From positions 124,001 through 188,000 of the forward strand of contig JAUVWL010000005.1 in assembly GCA_030604135.1 (NCBI GenBank): a stretch of 64,000 nt of DNA. Direction: 5' to 3'. Below are positions 55,551 through 64,000 of this stretch, piece after piece. Under the pieces are notes generated by a model. The model ran no database searches. It saw nothing but the letters and a program-made list of their open reading frames with translations, and had not been told where the DNA came from. Every line of letters begins with the position of its first letter. Position 1 is the stretch's first letter. Origin of the DNA: Burkholderiales bacterium (GTDB lineage Bacteria > Pseudomonadota > Gammaproteobacteria > Burkholderiales > Burkholderiaceae_C). Both the position numbers and the translations under genes were made by a program.

Positions 55551-57605
55551 ATGAGCCAGCGCCGCCTGTTCGTCACCACCGCCCTGCCCTATGCCAACGG
55601 CCATTTCCACATCGGCCACATCATGGAATACATCCAGGCCGACATCTGGGTGCGGTTCCAGCGCATGCAGGGCCACGAAGTGCACTTCGTCTGCGCCGAC
55701 GACGCGCACGGTGCGCCGATCATGATCGCGGCCGAGAAGGCCGGAAAGACACCGCAGCAGTTCGTGGCCGACATCGCCGCCGGCCGCAAACCCTACCTGG
55801 ACGGATTTCACATTGGCTTTGACAACTGGCACAGCACCGATGGACCAGAGAACCACCAGCTGGCCCAGGACATCTACCGCGCCCTCAAGTCCAACGACCT
55901 GATCGAGACCCGCACCATCGAACAGTTCTTCGACCCCGAGAAGAACATGTTCCTGCCCGACCGCTTCATCAAGGGCGAATGCCCCAAGTGCGGCGCCAAG
56001 GACCAGTACGGTGACAACTGCGAGGTCTGCGGCGCGGTCTACGCGCCCACCGAGCTCAAGAACCCCTACTCGGCCCTGTCCGGCGCGACGCCGGTACTCA
56101 AGACCTCGGACCATTTCTTCTTCAAGCTGTCCGACCCGCGCTGCCTGGCCTTCCTGGACCAGTGGACGCAAAGTGGTGCGGTACAGCCCGAGGTGCTCAA
56201 CAAGATCGCCGAATGGATCGAACCGGGCCCGGACGGCAAGCCCAAGATGGGCGACTGGGACATCAGCCGCGATGCGCCCTACTTCGGCATCGAGATCCCC
56301 GACGCACCGGGCAAGTACTTCTACGTCTGGCTGGACGCACCCATCGGCTACCTGGCCTCGCTCAAGAACTACTTCGGCAAGACCGGCCGCGACTATGACG
56401 CCTTCATGGCCGACCCGGCCACCGAGCAATACCACTTCATCGGCAAGGACATCATCACCTTCCACACCCTGTTCTGGCCGGCGATGCTCAAGTTCAGTGG
56501 CCGCAAGGTACCCAATGCGGTGTTCGTGCACGGTTTCCTGACCATCAACAACGGCGAGAAGATGAGCAAGAGCCGGGGCACCGGCCTGGATCCGCTCAAG
56601 TACCTGGGCCTGGGCATGAACCCCGAGTGGCTGCGCTACTACCTGGCCGCCAAGCTCACCGGCAAGAACGAAGACGTCGACTTCAACGCCGAAGACTTCA
56701 TGCTGCGCGTCAACAGCGACCTGATCGGCAAGTACGTCAACATCGCCTCGCGCGCCGCCGGCTTCATTGCCAAGCGCTTTGACGGCCAGCTGGGCGCCGT
56801 CTCGGCCGACGGCGACGCGCTGCTCGACCACATCCAGAGCGCCGCCCCCGCCGTGGCCGAGCTGTACGCCGAGCGCGAATACGGCAAGGCCCTGCGCGAG
56901 ATCATGCAGCTGGCCGACCGCGTCAACGCCTATGTCGACCAGAACAAACCCTGGGAACTGGCCAAACAGGAAGGCATGGACGGCCGACTGCAGGATGTGT
57001 GCACCACCTGCATCGAAGCCTTCCGCCTGATCTCGCTCTACCTCAAGCCGGTGCTGCCCGCCCTGGTGGCCAACGTCGAGACCTTCCTGCAGATCCAGCC
57101 GCTGGGCTTTGCCGATGCCAGCCGCCTGCTGGGCGCCGGGCACCGCATCGGTGCCTACCAGCACCTGATGCAACGCGTCGACATCAAGCAGCTCGATGCC
57201 CTCTTTGAACCACCTCCGACACCCGAGGAGCCCAAGGCGGTGCCCGGTGGCGAACCGATCGCCGAGACCATCTCCATCGACGACTTCGCCAAGGTCGACC
57301 TGCGCATCGCCCAGATCGTCAAGTGCGAGGCGGTCGAAGGTTCGACCAAACTGCTGCGACTCACGCTCGATGTGGGCGAGGGCAAGACCCGCAACGTGTT
57401 CAGCGGCATTGCCAGCATGTACAAGCCCGAAGACCTGGAGGGCAAGCTGACGGTGATGGTGGCCAACCTGGCGCCGCGCAAGATGAAGTTCGGCATCAGC
57501 GAAGGCATGGTACTGGCCGCCAGCCATGGCGACGAGAGGGCCCAGCCGGGCATCTACGTGCTGCAGCCCTGGCCGGGTGCACAGCCGGGCATGCGCGTGC
57601 GCTGA
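55551..57605 (+). CDS. metG: Methionine-tRNA ligase
   Basis: A 684-residue class I aminoacyl-tRNA synthetase charging tRNA-Met. HIGH motif at residues 20-23 (HIGHIMEY), zinc knuckle Cys 144, 147, 157, 160, and KMSKS at 337-341. The C-terminal extension (about 575-684, [27 protein letters not shown]) is the EMAPII/Trbp111-like tRNA-binding and dimerisation domain found in the long MetG form. The ATG at 55551 begins the conserved [17 protein letters not shown]. Confidence 0.98.
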   Translation: MSQRRLFVTTALPYANGHFHIGHIMEYIQADIWVRFQRMQGHEVHFVCADDAHGAPIMIAAEKAGKTPQQFVADIAAGRKPYLDGFHIGFDNWHSTDGPENHQLAQDIYRALKSNDLIETRTIEQFFDPEKNMFLPDRFIKGECPKCGAKDQYGDNCEVCGAVYAPTELKNPYSALSGATPVLKTSDHFFFKLSDPRCLAFLDQWTQSGAVQPEVLNKIAEWIEPGPDGKPKMGDWDISRDAPYFGIEIPDAPGKYFYVWLDAPIGYLASLKNYFGKTGRDYDAFMADPATEQYHFIGKDIITFHTLFWPAMLKFSGRKVPNAVFVHGFLTINNGEKMSKSRGTGLDPLKYLGLGMNPEWLRYYLAAKLTGKNEDVDFNAEDFMLRVNSDLIGKYVNIASRAAGFIAKRFDGQLGAVSADGDALLDHIQSAAPAVAELYAEREYGKALREIMQLADRVNAYVDQNKPWELAKQEGMDGRLQDVCTTCIEAFRLISLYLKPVLPALVANVETFLQIQPLGFADASRLLGAGHRIGAYQHLMQRVDIKQLDALFEPPPTPEEPKAVPGGEPIAETISIDDFAKVDLRIAQIVKCEAVEGSTKLLRLTLDVGEGKTRNVFSGIASMYKPEDLEGKLTVMVANLAPRKMKFGISEGMVLAASHGDERAQPGIYVLQPWPGAQPGMRVR

Positions 57606-57685
57606 ACCTGGGATCGGGTAAACCCCGATACAACGAAGCGCCTCTTGTCAGCTTCGCGAACCCCCAAAAAAGCTAGCATCGGTCC

Positions 57686-59329
57686 ATGCTTCAAGGTCTG
57701 CCCCCGCTTGCGCCCTTTCGCCCCCGGCTGCTGAGCGACATCAGGACCTACAACCGCGACCGCTTTGTGCGCGATGCTGGTGCCGGTGCCACCGTCGGCA
57801 TCGTGGCCTTGCCACTGGCCATGGCCTTCGCCATTGCCTCGGGACTCAGCCCCGAGGCCGGCCTGTGGACGGCCATCATCGCCGGCTTCATCATCTCGGC
57901 CCTGGGTGGCACTTCGGTGCAGATCGGTGGACCGGCCGGCGCCTTCATCGTCATTGTGTACGGCATCGTCGAGCGCTATGGCCTGGCCAACCTGCTGATA
58001 TCGACCATCAGCGCCGGCGTGCTGCTGTTCCTGCTGGGCCTGTTCCGGCTCGGCACCCTGGTGCGCTACGTGCCGGTCAGTGTCGTGATCGGCTTCACCA
58101 ATGGCATTGCCGTGCTGATCGGACTGTCCCAGCTGCGCGATTGGTTCGGGCTTGAGATCGGCAAGATGCCCGCCGACTTCTTCAGCCAGATCGCCACCAT
58201 CTGGCGCCACATCGAAACTTTCAACCCCTGGGCCTTCGGACTGGGGGTGGTCTGTGTCGTCGGCCTGTTCATCTGGCCCCAGCTGTGGGCGGTCGACTCG
58301 CAGTTCCGGCGCCAACTGGAGAAGATCGAGACCGTCAGCGCGCTCAAGGCCACGTCCCGGCTGCCGGCGCCCGTGGTGGCCCTGGTCACCCTGTCGCTGG
58401 CAGCCTGGCTGATGCAGTTGCCGGTGGAGACCATCGGCAGCCGTTTCGGCGGCATTCCGCAAAGCCTCCCGGTGTTCCAGCTGCCCGACTTTTCCTGGGA
58501 AACCGTGCGTCTGCTGGTGGTCCCCACCCTGACCATCGCCCTTCTGGGCGCGATCGAGTCCCTGCTGTGCGCCCGCGTGGCCGACCAGCTCAGTGACACA
58601 CCCAAGCACGACCCCAATCAGGAGCTCATGGCCCAGGGTGTGGCCAATGCGGTCGTGCCCTTCTTCGGCGGCATGCCCGCCACCGGCACCATCGCCCGCA
58701 CCGTCACCAACATCCGGGCCGGTGCCACTTCGCCGGTGGCCGGCATCGTCCATGCCGCCACGCTGGCGCTGGTGGTGCTGGCGGCGGCGCCGCTGGCGCA
58801 GCACATCCCGCTTGCGGTGCTGGCCGGTGTGCTGCTGTTCGTGGCCTGGAACATGGGCGAGTGGAAGGAGTTCGGGCGACTGAAGCACTTTTCCAACCAC
58901 TACCGCCTCATGATGGTCTCCACCTTCCTGGTGACCATCGTGTTCGACCTGACTGTGGCGGTGGAACTCGGCCTGGTGCTGGCCGTGGTGCTGTTCGTGC
59001 GGCGCCAGAGCGAGATCTTCCGGGCCGAAGCGGTGGCCAGCACCGAACAGCAGCTGACCTTCCGGCTGTTCGGCTCGCTGTTCTTCGGCGCCGTCGCCAA
59101 GATCGACCCCATCGTGGCGGCCGTCGAAGCCAGCCGGCAGCCGGTCAACGTCATGCTCGATGCCACCCAGCTGATTTCCCTGGACACCACCGGTCTGGAC
59201 GCACTGGAGCAGCTGCACAAGGTCATCACGAAGCGGGGGGGCCACCTGGGCATCATCGGCCTGAACGAACAGCCCCGGTCGCTGATGGAGCGCTCGGGAT
59301 TTGCCCAGCACCTGCACACCTTCCAGTAA
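57686..59329 (+). CDS. SulP-family anion transporter with STAS domain
   Basis: A 547-residue inner-membrane transporter with about 10-12 hydrophobic segments, including ALPLAMAFAIASGLSPEAGLWTAIIAGFIISALGGTSVQIGGPAGAF, the SulP signature, and a C-terminal cytoplasmic STAS domain (about 430-547, VNVMLDATQLISLDTTGLDALEQL). Family members carry sulfate, bicarbonate or dicarboxylates. The gene is followed after 11 bp by a carbonic-anhydrase-like gene, so bicarbonate is the likeliest substrate (BicA-like), but this is inference from context. Confidence 0.9.
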   Translation: MLQGLPPLAPFRPRLLSDIRTYNRDRFVRDAGAGATVGIVALPLAMAFAIASGLSPEAGLWTAIIAGFIISALGGTSVQIGGPAGAFIVIVYGIVERYGLANLLISTISAGVLLFLLGLFRLGTLVRYVPVSVVIGFTNGIAVLIGLSQLRDWFGLEIGKMPADFFSQIATIWRHIETFNPWAFGLGVVCVVGLFIWPQLWAVDSQFRRQLEKIETVSALKATSRLPAPVVALVTLSLAAWLMQLPVETIGSRFGGIPQSLPVFQLPDFSWETVRLLVVPTLTIALLGAIESLLCARVADQLSDTPKHDPNQELMAQGVANAVVPFFGGMPATGTIARTVTNIRAGATSPVAGIVHAATLALVVLAAAPLAQHIPLAVLAGVLLFVAWNMGEWKEFGRLKHFSNHYRLMMVSTFLVTIVFDLTVAVELGLVLAVVLFVRRQSEIFRAEAVASTEQQLTFRLFGSLFFGAVAKIDPIVAAVEASRQPVNVMLDATQLISLDTTGLDALEQLHKVITKRGGHLGIIGLNEQPRSLMERSGFAQHLHTFQ

Positions 59330-59340
59330 CACCCGCCCGC

Positions 59341-60405
59341 ATGCCAGCCAGCACCGTTCCCCTGCACAGCCCCATCGCAGATCGCATCGACTGGCTGTTC
59401 GACCTGGCAAGGCGCCACGCACTGGAATACGCCAGCCCGGAGGCCTGGCTGGCCCGCCAGCGCTACCTGGCCCAGCACCCGACCGCCATCCTGGTGATGA
59501 AATGCATGGACGGGCGCATCAACATCCCGATCGCCACCCGGACCCCCAAGGGCATCATCCTGCCCTTCCGCAACCTGGGTGGCATCTTCAACCTCGGTTG
59601 GCCGCACCTGGGCGAAACCCTGACCGGGGCCATGGACAAGATCGTCCGCAGTGGCCGCCAGGCGCTGTTTGTCATCACCTACCACTACTCCAAAGGTGAC
59701 GAACGGCGCGGCTGTGCGGGCTTTCACTACCGAACCGCCGACGCGCGTGCCCACACCTTCGAGATCCGGCGTGAGGTCTCCACCCTGTTCGGCGCCAGCC
59801 ACGGCACCGTCTACCCGCTGGTCTGCGGTTTCGAGACCGATGAAGAAGCCTTGGTGGTGCACGGACTGGACGGCCAGATCCTGAACATGGCCGACCTGTC
59901 CGAGGCCGATCTGCCGGGCCTGCCCGCGCGCCTGCAGGCCCTGCTGCCCGACATGCCCACCCAGGTGAGGGCCGACCTGCTGCCCCTGCTGGAGGGCAAC
60001 CTGCGCCACATTGCGGCGCTGCGACAGACCGAGAGGGCACTGGACATCGAGCACCGCGAATGGATGCTGTGCATCGGCCGTGGCTTTGACTGGCTGCACC
60101 TGCCCAACCTGGCCCTCATCATTGGTCCGTACAGCCCCGACCTGGCCGATCCCATCCGCAAGGCGGCGGGCATCATCCGGGCCAACATGCGCGCCGGCCG
60201 CATACCGAACGACGGCTTTCTGGTGCTGTCCTCCGTGCCCTACGAAGACATCGGTGTCGACCGGGCCCGCGCCGTCCTCAAGTCCGATTTCATGGCCGAT
60301 TTCACCGCCAACGTGGTGCGGCAGGACTTCCCGGACCTGGCCCCCCTGATGGCCGTGCGCAAGACCGTGCTGAACTGGCACAGCCGGTCGGTCGAGCCGC
60401 TCTGA
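59341..60405 (+). CDS. CsoSCA-like carbonic anhydrase domain protein
   Basis: A 354-residue soluble protein. VMKCMDGRINIP carries a beta-carbonic-anhydrase-type C-x-D-x-R motif (Cys55, Asp57, Arg59); the expected second and third zinc ligands are His115 and Cys125 in HYSKGDERRGC. This wide His-Cys spacing differs from ordinary beta enzymes (H-x2-C) and resembles, from memory, the carboxysomal shell enzyme CsoSCA (Cys173, His242, Cys253). No carboxysome genes are present. It probably interconverts CO2 and bicarbonate with the SulP transporter encoded 11 bp upstream. Activity is inferred from motifs only. Confidence 0.68.
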   Translation: MPASTVPLHSPIADRIDWLFDLARRHALEYASPEAWLARQRYLAQHPTAILVMKCMDGRINIPIATRTPKGIILPFRNLGGIFNLGWPHLGETLTGAMDKIVRSGRQALFVITYHYSKGDERRGCAGFHYRTADARAHTFEIRREVSTLFGASHGTVYPLVCGFETDEEALVVHGLDGQILNMADLSEADLPGLPARLQALLPDMPTQVRADLLPLLEGNLRHIAALRQTERALDIEHREWMLCIGRGFDWLHLPNLALIIGPYSPDLADPIRKAAGIIRANMRAGRIPNDGFLVLSSVPYEDIGVDRARAVLKSDFMADFTANVVRQDFPDLAPLMAVRKTVLNWHSRSVEPL

Positions 60406-60426
60406 GCGGCCGCGTCCGGCCCCCGG

Positions 60427-60432
60427 TAAAAT
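60427..60432 (+). promoter_or_regulatory. Possible -10 element before DUF3460 gene
   Basis: TAAAAT followed by CCGGGTTTTC about 30 bp before the ATG, the same arrangement as before metG. No clear -35. Confidence 0.35.
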
Positions 60433-60457
60433 CCGGGTTTTCACCGACGCCAGCACC

Positions 60458-60670
60458 ATGTCGATCTTTGCCCGTCCGCACTACACCTCCGATGCGACCG
60501 ACTTCATCGAGTCGCTCAAGGCCGCCCGCCCCGAGATCGAGCAGGAACAGCGCCACGGGCGCTCGCTGCTCTGGGACAAGCAGGTGGACCGCGCATTCCA
60601 GGCCGAGGCCGAGGCGGCCCGTGTGCCCCAGAAGCCCTACGTCTACCAGACCGGCTCCGATCACACCTGA
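60458..60670 (+). CDS. DUF3460 family protein
   Basis: A 70-residue acidic-basic soluble protein (SIFARPHYTSDATDFIESLKAARP...GRSLLWDK) that matches the small DUF3460 family of betaproteobacteria. The function is unknown. It starts 52 bp after the carbonic-anhydrase gene behind its own TAAAAT box and ends 21 bp before scpA, with which it is probably cotranscribed. Confidence 0.85.
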   Translation: MSIFARPHYTSDATDFIESLKAARPEIEQEQRHGRSLLWDKQVDRAFQAEAEAARVPQKPYVYQTGSDHT

Positions 60671-60691
60671 TCAGGCAAGGGTCCCCACCCG

Positions 60692-61546
60692 ATGAGCAGC
60701 GAGGCCAGCACCTCCCTCGACGATGCCCCCGAGGGTCTGGATGCCGTGCTGCCCACGGTGGTCGACCATGTGGCCATCGCCCGCCTCTACGGCGAGCCGC
60801 TGTTCGACCTGCCTCGCGACCTCTACATCCCGCCAGATGCACTGCGCGTGTTCCTCGAAGCCTTCGAGGGGCCGCTCGATCTGCTGCTCTACCTGATCCG
60901 CAAGCAGAATTTCAACATCCTCGACATCCCCATGGCGGCGGTCACCCGCCAGTACCTGAGCTACGTCGACGAGATCCGCGCCTCCAACCTGGAGCTGGCA
61001 GCGGAATACCTGCTGATGGCGGCCATGCTGATCGAAATCAAGTCGCGCATGCTTCTGCCGCCCAAAAAGACCGCCGAAGGCGAAGAGGCCGAAGACCCGC
61101 GCGCCGAGCTGGTGCGTCGTCTGCTGGAATACGAGCAGATGAAGCTGGCCGCGCAGCGCCTGGCCGAGATGCCGCAATACGGTCGCGACTTCCTCAGAGC
61201 CCAGGTTTATGTCGAACAGGCCCTGGCACCCCGCTTTCCCGATGTGCATGTAGTCGACCTGCAGAGCGCGTGGCGTGACATCCTGCGCCGGGCCAAGCTC
61301 GTCCAGCACCACCGCATCAGCCGCGAAGAGCTGTCGGTGCGCGAACACATGAGCATCGTGTTGCGAAAACTGCAGGGCCGGCGCTTCGTCGAGTTTGGTG
61401 AGCTGTTCGACCCCGAGCGCGGCTCGCCAGTCCTCGTGGTCACCTTCATTGCCATGCTCGAACTGGCCAAAGAGACCCTGATCGAGCTGACGCAGGCCGA
61501 GGCCTTCGCCCCCATCTACGTCCGCCTCGCCTACACCCCGAGCTAG
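60692..61546 (+). CDS. scpA: Segregation and condensation protein ScpA
   Basis: A 284-residue kleisin that bridges the SMC dimer in the bacterial condensin and helps chromosome segregation. The N-terminal helical domain contains FEGPLDLLLYLIRKQNFNILDIPM and LLMAAMLIEIKSRMLLP, the ScpA signature; the C-terminal winged-helix contacts the SMC head. The partner ScpB is not in the window. An N-terminal extension of about 45 residues precedes the conserved core, common in betaproteobacterial ScpA. Confidence 0.94.
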   Translation: MSSEASTSLDDAPEGLDAVLPTVVDHVAIARLYGEPLFDLPRDLYIPPDALRVFLEAFEGPLDLLLYLIRKQNFNILDIPMAAVTRQYLSYVDEIRASNLELAAEYLLMAAMLIEIKSRMLLPPKKTAEGEEAEDPRAELVRRLLEYEQMKLAAQRLAEMPQYGRDFLRAQVYVEQALAPRFPDVHVVDLQSAWRDILRRAKLVQHHRISREELSVREHMSIVLRKLQGRRFVEFGELFDPERGSPVLVVTFIAMLELAKETLIELTQAEAFAPIYVRLAYTPS

Positions 61547-61600
61547 ACATGCCCCCCCGCGCTGAGCCGCTGGTTGACTGCGTGACCCCACCCGTGTCGG

Positions 61601-61680
61601 TCATTCCCGCGCACGCGGGAATCCACGACCACCGACAGGGTCACCCTGCCAAAGGGACTCCCGCATTCGCGGGAGTGACG
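61601..61680. repeat. Paired inverted-repeat element (dRS3-like ends)
   Basis: ATTCCC-N8-GGGAAT at 61603-61622 and ACTCCC-N8-GGGAGT at 61657-61676. Outer ends TCATTCCCGCG and CGCGGGAGTGA are themselves complementary with one mismatch, so the whole 80-bp unit has terminal inverted repeats. The first part fits the ATTCCC-N8-GGGAAT pattern of neisserial dRS3 repeats. It lies in the 210-bp scpA-nadB space, which otherwise holds nothing recognisable. Confidence 0.75.
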
Positions 61681-61756
61681 CAGTCTTGTATGTTCTTGCT
61701 GCGCCACAGCACGGGCCGCGCCTCACCGGCATCGAAACCAGTCTGAATCGTCCTTC

Positions 61757-63361
61757 ATGAGCAACACCCACGAATTCGATGTCTTGATCATCGGCAGCGG
61801 CTTGGCCGGCCTGACGGCGGCACTGCGGCTGGCGCCCGCCCACCGGGTGGCGGTGGTCACCAAACGTGGCATCTCCGACGGATCGAGCAACTGGGCGCAA
61901 GGCGGCATCGCGGCTGTGCTCGCCGAGGGCGACAGCTACGCCTCCCATGTCGACGACACCCTGGTCGCCGGTGCGGGGCTGTGTGACCTGGAAGCCACGA
62001 AGTTCACGGTGGAGAACGCGCCGGCCGCCATCGCCTGGCTGCAGGAACTGGGCGTGCCCTTCTCGACCGAGAACGGCGAACTGCACCTCACCCGCGAAGG
62101 CGGTCACAGCCACCGGCGCATCGTGCACGCGACCGACGCCACCGGCGCGGCCGTGCAGACCACCCTGAGTGAGCGCGCACGCGCCACACCCGGCATCACC
62201 TTCTTTGAAAACCACATGCTGGTGGACCTGATCACCGACCGCAAGCTGGCCGGTTACCAGCCCGGTGGCGGTGCGGTCCGCTGCCACGGCGCCTACGTCC
62301 TTGACGTGGACCGCGACCAGGTCGACACCTTCAGCGCCCGCCACACCATCCTGGCCACGGGCGGCGCCGGCAAGGTCTACCTCTACACCACCAACCCCGA
62401 CACCGCCACCGGCGACGGCATCGCCGCGGCCTGGCGGGCGGGCTGCCGGGTGGGCAACATGGAGTTCATCCAGTTCCACCCGACCTGCCTCTACCACCCG
62501 CACGTCAAAAACTTCCTGATCACCGAGGCGGTGCGCGGCGAAGGCGGACAGTTGAAGCTGCCGCCGCACCTGGGCAGCCACCGCTTCATGCCCGACCACG
62601 ACCCGCGTGCCGAACTGGCCCCGCGCGACATCGTGGCCCGCGCGATCGACTTCGAGATGAAGAAGCACGGCCTGGACTGCGTGCACCTGGACATCTCGCA
62701 CCAGAGCCCCGAGTTCCTGCGCGAGCACTTCCCCAACATCCTGGCGCGCTGCGCCGAACTGGGTATCGACATCACGCGCGAGCCGATCCCGGTGGTGCCC
62801 GCCGCCCACTACACCTGCGGTGGTGTGGTCACCGACCTGTCCGGCCGCACCGACGTGATGGGTCTGTACGCCGTCGGCGAAACCACCTGCACCGGCCTGC
62901 ACGGTGCCAACCGCCTGGCCAGCAATTCGCTGGTCGAATGCATGGTGTTTGCCCAGGCGGCCGTCGAGGCCATCCTCTCCTCGGCCGGCAGCCAGCGCCC
63001 GGCCGTGCCGCTGTGGGACGACAGCCGCGTCACCGACGCCGACGAACAGGTCGTCATCTCGCACAACTGGGACGAACTGCGCCGCTTCATGTGGGACTAT
63101 GTGGGCATTGTGCGCACCAACAAGCGGCTGGAGCGGGCTGCCCACCGCATCACCCTGCTGCAGCGCGAGATCCACGAGTTCTATTCCCAGTTCCACGTCA
63201 CACGCGACCTGCTGGAACTGCGCAACCTGGTGCAGGTGGCCGACCTGATCGTCATGAGCGCCATGCTGAGACGCGAGAGCCGCGGCCTGCACTTCAGCCG
63301 CGACTATCCCGGCCTGCTGCCCGAAGCCAAACCGACCATTCTGGTACCGCCCTCGCGATAG
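61757..63361 (+). CDS. nadB: L-aspartate oxidase
   Basis: A 534-residue flavoprotein that oxidises L-aspartate to iminoaspartate for quinolinate and NAD synthesis. FAD-binding [13 protein letters not shown] at the N-terminus, [13 protein letters not shown], the [13 protein letters not shown] segment (here [13 protein letters not shown]), [28 protein letters not shown] and [26 protein letters not shown] are all NadB signatures shared with the fumarate-reductase flavoprotein family. The nadA and nadC genes are not in the window. Confidence 0.97.
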   Translation: MSNTHEFDVLIIGSGLAGLTAALRLAPAHRVAVVTKRGISDGSSNWAQGGIAAVLAEGDSYASHVDDTLVAGAGLCDLEATKFTVENAPAAIAWLQELGVPFSTENGELHLTREGGHSHRRIVHATDATGAAVQTTLSERARATPGITFFENHMLVDLITDRKLAGYQPGGGAVRCHGAYVLDVDRDQVDTFSARHTILATGGAGKVYLYTTNPDTATGDGIAAAWRAGCRVGNMEFIQFHPTCLYHPHVKNFLITEAVRGEGGQLKLPPHLGSHRFMPDHDPRAELAPRDIVARAIDFEMKKHGLDCVHLDISHQSPEFLREHFPNILARCAELGIDITREPIPVVPAAHYTCGGVVTDLSGRTDVMGLYAVGETTCTGLHGANRLASNSLVECMVFAQAAVEAILSSAGSQRPAVPLWDDSRVTDADEQVVISHNWDELRRFMWDYVGIVRTNKRLERAAHRITLLQREIHEFYSQFHVTRDLLELRNLVQVADLIVMSAMLRRESRGLHFSRDYPGLLPEAKPTILVPPSR

Positions 63362-63383
63362 GAGCCTGAGGGGAATTCGGGCA

Positions 63384-64000
63384 TCACCGGCTGCGCTGCA
63401 GCAGGTCCAGTGCCTGCATCATCAGCCGGTACGGACGTCCGCGTCCTTCGATCTGATTGACCGTGCCGCTCAGTGTCCAGCGCCTGTCGGGGCAGTGAAA
63501 GGCAAAGGCGCCCGAAATGCCGGAGTGACCGATCAGTTCAGGGTAGCGCCGACCCAGCGTCAGCCACCTTGGCATGGCAAAGCGCAACAGGCCCCCACCC
63601 GCCTGCAGCGGAAAAAAGATGCGTCGCCAGTCCTGCAGCGATGTCAGGGTGTCAGCGTCGCAAAAGTGACCACCGAACAAGGCCTGCGTGAAGCTCGTCA
63701 TGTCATCGGCCGTGGACACCGCTCCCCCGTCCACAGGCATGGACGCCATCGCCTGGGGAACCTCCAGTGTGCGCACCCCCAGACGCAGCGGCATGACCGG
63801 CATCCCCGGCCGGTAGAAAGCCGTGTCCTTCAGACCCAGCGGGTCGGTGACCAGTGTCGTCAGCGCCCGGTCCAGCGGCACCCCTGTCACGCGGCGGATC
63901 ACCTCACCCAGCAGGTAGTAGTTGCTGTCGGAATACAGGGCCCGCCGCCCTTGCCCCGGCGGAAAATGGGGCTTCATTTCGTCACGGGTCCAGCGCAGCA
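63384..64000 (-). CDS. Serine hydrolase, class C beta-lactamase family, C-terminal part
   Basis: The frame is still open at the right edge, so the N-terminal part, including the S-x-x-K nucleophile, is outside the window. Visible features are YSDSNYYLLGEVIRRVTG, the Y-x-N-type motif of penicillin-binding-like hydrolases, and near the C-terminus IGHSGISGAFAF, which replaces the K-T-G triad. The family includes beta-lactamases, D-alanyl-D-alanine carboxypeptidases and esterases; the specific reaction cannot be stated. It converges with nadB across a 22-bp gap. Confidence 0.8.
   Translation of the reverse strand, partial: LRWTRDEMKPHFPPGQGRRALYSDSNYYLLGEVIRRVTGVPLDRALTTLVTDPLGLKDTAFYRPGMPVMPLRLGVRTLEVPQAMASMPVDGGAVSTADDMTSFTQALFGGHFCDADTLTSLQDWRRIFFPLQAGGGLLRFAMPRWLTLGRRYPELIGHSGISGAFAFHCPDRRWTLSGTVNQIEGRGRPYRLMMQALDLLQRSR

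Noticed and set aside
55506-57527. A 673-codon minus-strand frame over metG
   Set aside because: Antisense artefact of a highly conserved gene in GC-rich DNA.

Overview
The window is GC-rich DNA of a betaproteobacterium, most likely a member of the Comamonadaceae (Burkholderiales; Hydrogenophaga or Acidovorax type). The reasons are a complete aerobic benzoyl-CoA (box) pathway, an imuA-imuB-dnaE2 mutagenesis cassette, a DUF3305/DUF3306/ferredoxin/TorD formate-dehydrogenase accessory set, a DUF3460 gene, and GC-rich hairpin repeats of the kind common in this family. This placement is inferred from gene content only. I saw no rRNA, tRNA, insertion sequence, phage or CRISPR array.

Layout. 1-3.4 kb: oxidative glucarate/galactarate catabolism (kdgD fragment, gudD, garD). 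3.4-10.1 kb: single housekeeping and stress genes (Nudix hydrolase, lipoprotein hydrolase, EVE protein, Bcr/CflA-type efflux pump, Rnk-like regulator, PaiB-like protein) and a divergent argO/argP pair with a palindrome between them. 10.1-15.4 kb: imuA-imuB-dnaE2 on the minus strand behind a textbook LexA box. 15.5-20.4 kb: an overlapping minus-strand operon of formate-dehydrogenase accessory genes, with a class-C26 amidotransferase inserted and no dehydrogenase structural genes. 20.6-23 kb: a DUF1631 protein.

23.0-32.3 kb: box cluster. boxR, boxC, boxB and boxA are on the minus strand; boxD (aldehyde dehydrogenase) and benzoate-CoA ligase are divergent. Palindromic TGCA-N6-TGCA operators stand in front of boxC and between boxR and boxD. 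An orphan periplasmic binding protein follows.

33.7-54.3 kb is the most unusual part. A single 14.4-kb minus-strand gene encodes a 4815-residue, apparently cysteine-free protein made of roughly 570 copies of an eight-residue unit (consensus T-T-A-Q-V-A-A-L). It ends in an EF-hand-like calcium-binding domain and has no signal peptide. Divergent from it is a type I secretion ABC ATPase plus membrane-fusion protein. Downstream of it, on the same strand, is a TPR/SPINDLY O-GlcNAc-transferase-like gene, and convergent with that a small methyltransferase. I propose one system: a giant Thr/Ser-rich surface fibre that is glycosylated in the cytoplasm and exported by its own type I secretion machine.

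54.3-64 kb: housekeeping genes (mrp, metG, DUF3460, scpA, nadB), a SulP transporter paired with a CsoSCA-like carbonic anhydrase, a paired inverted-repeat element, and the C-terminal part of a beta-lactamase-like serine hydrolase cut by the window end.
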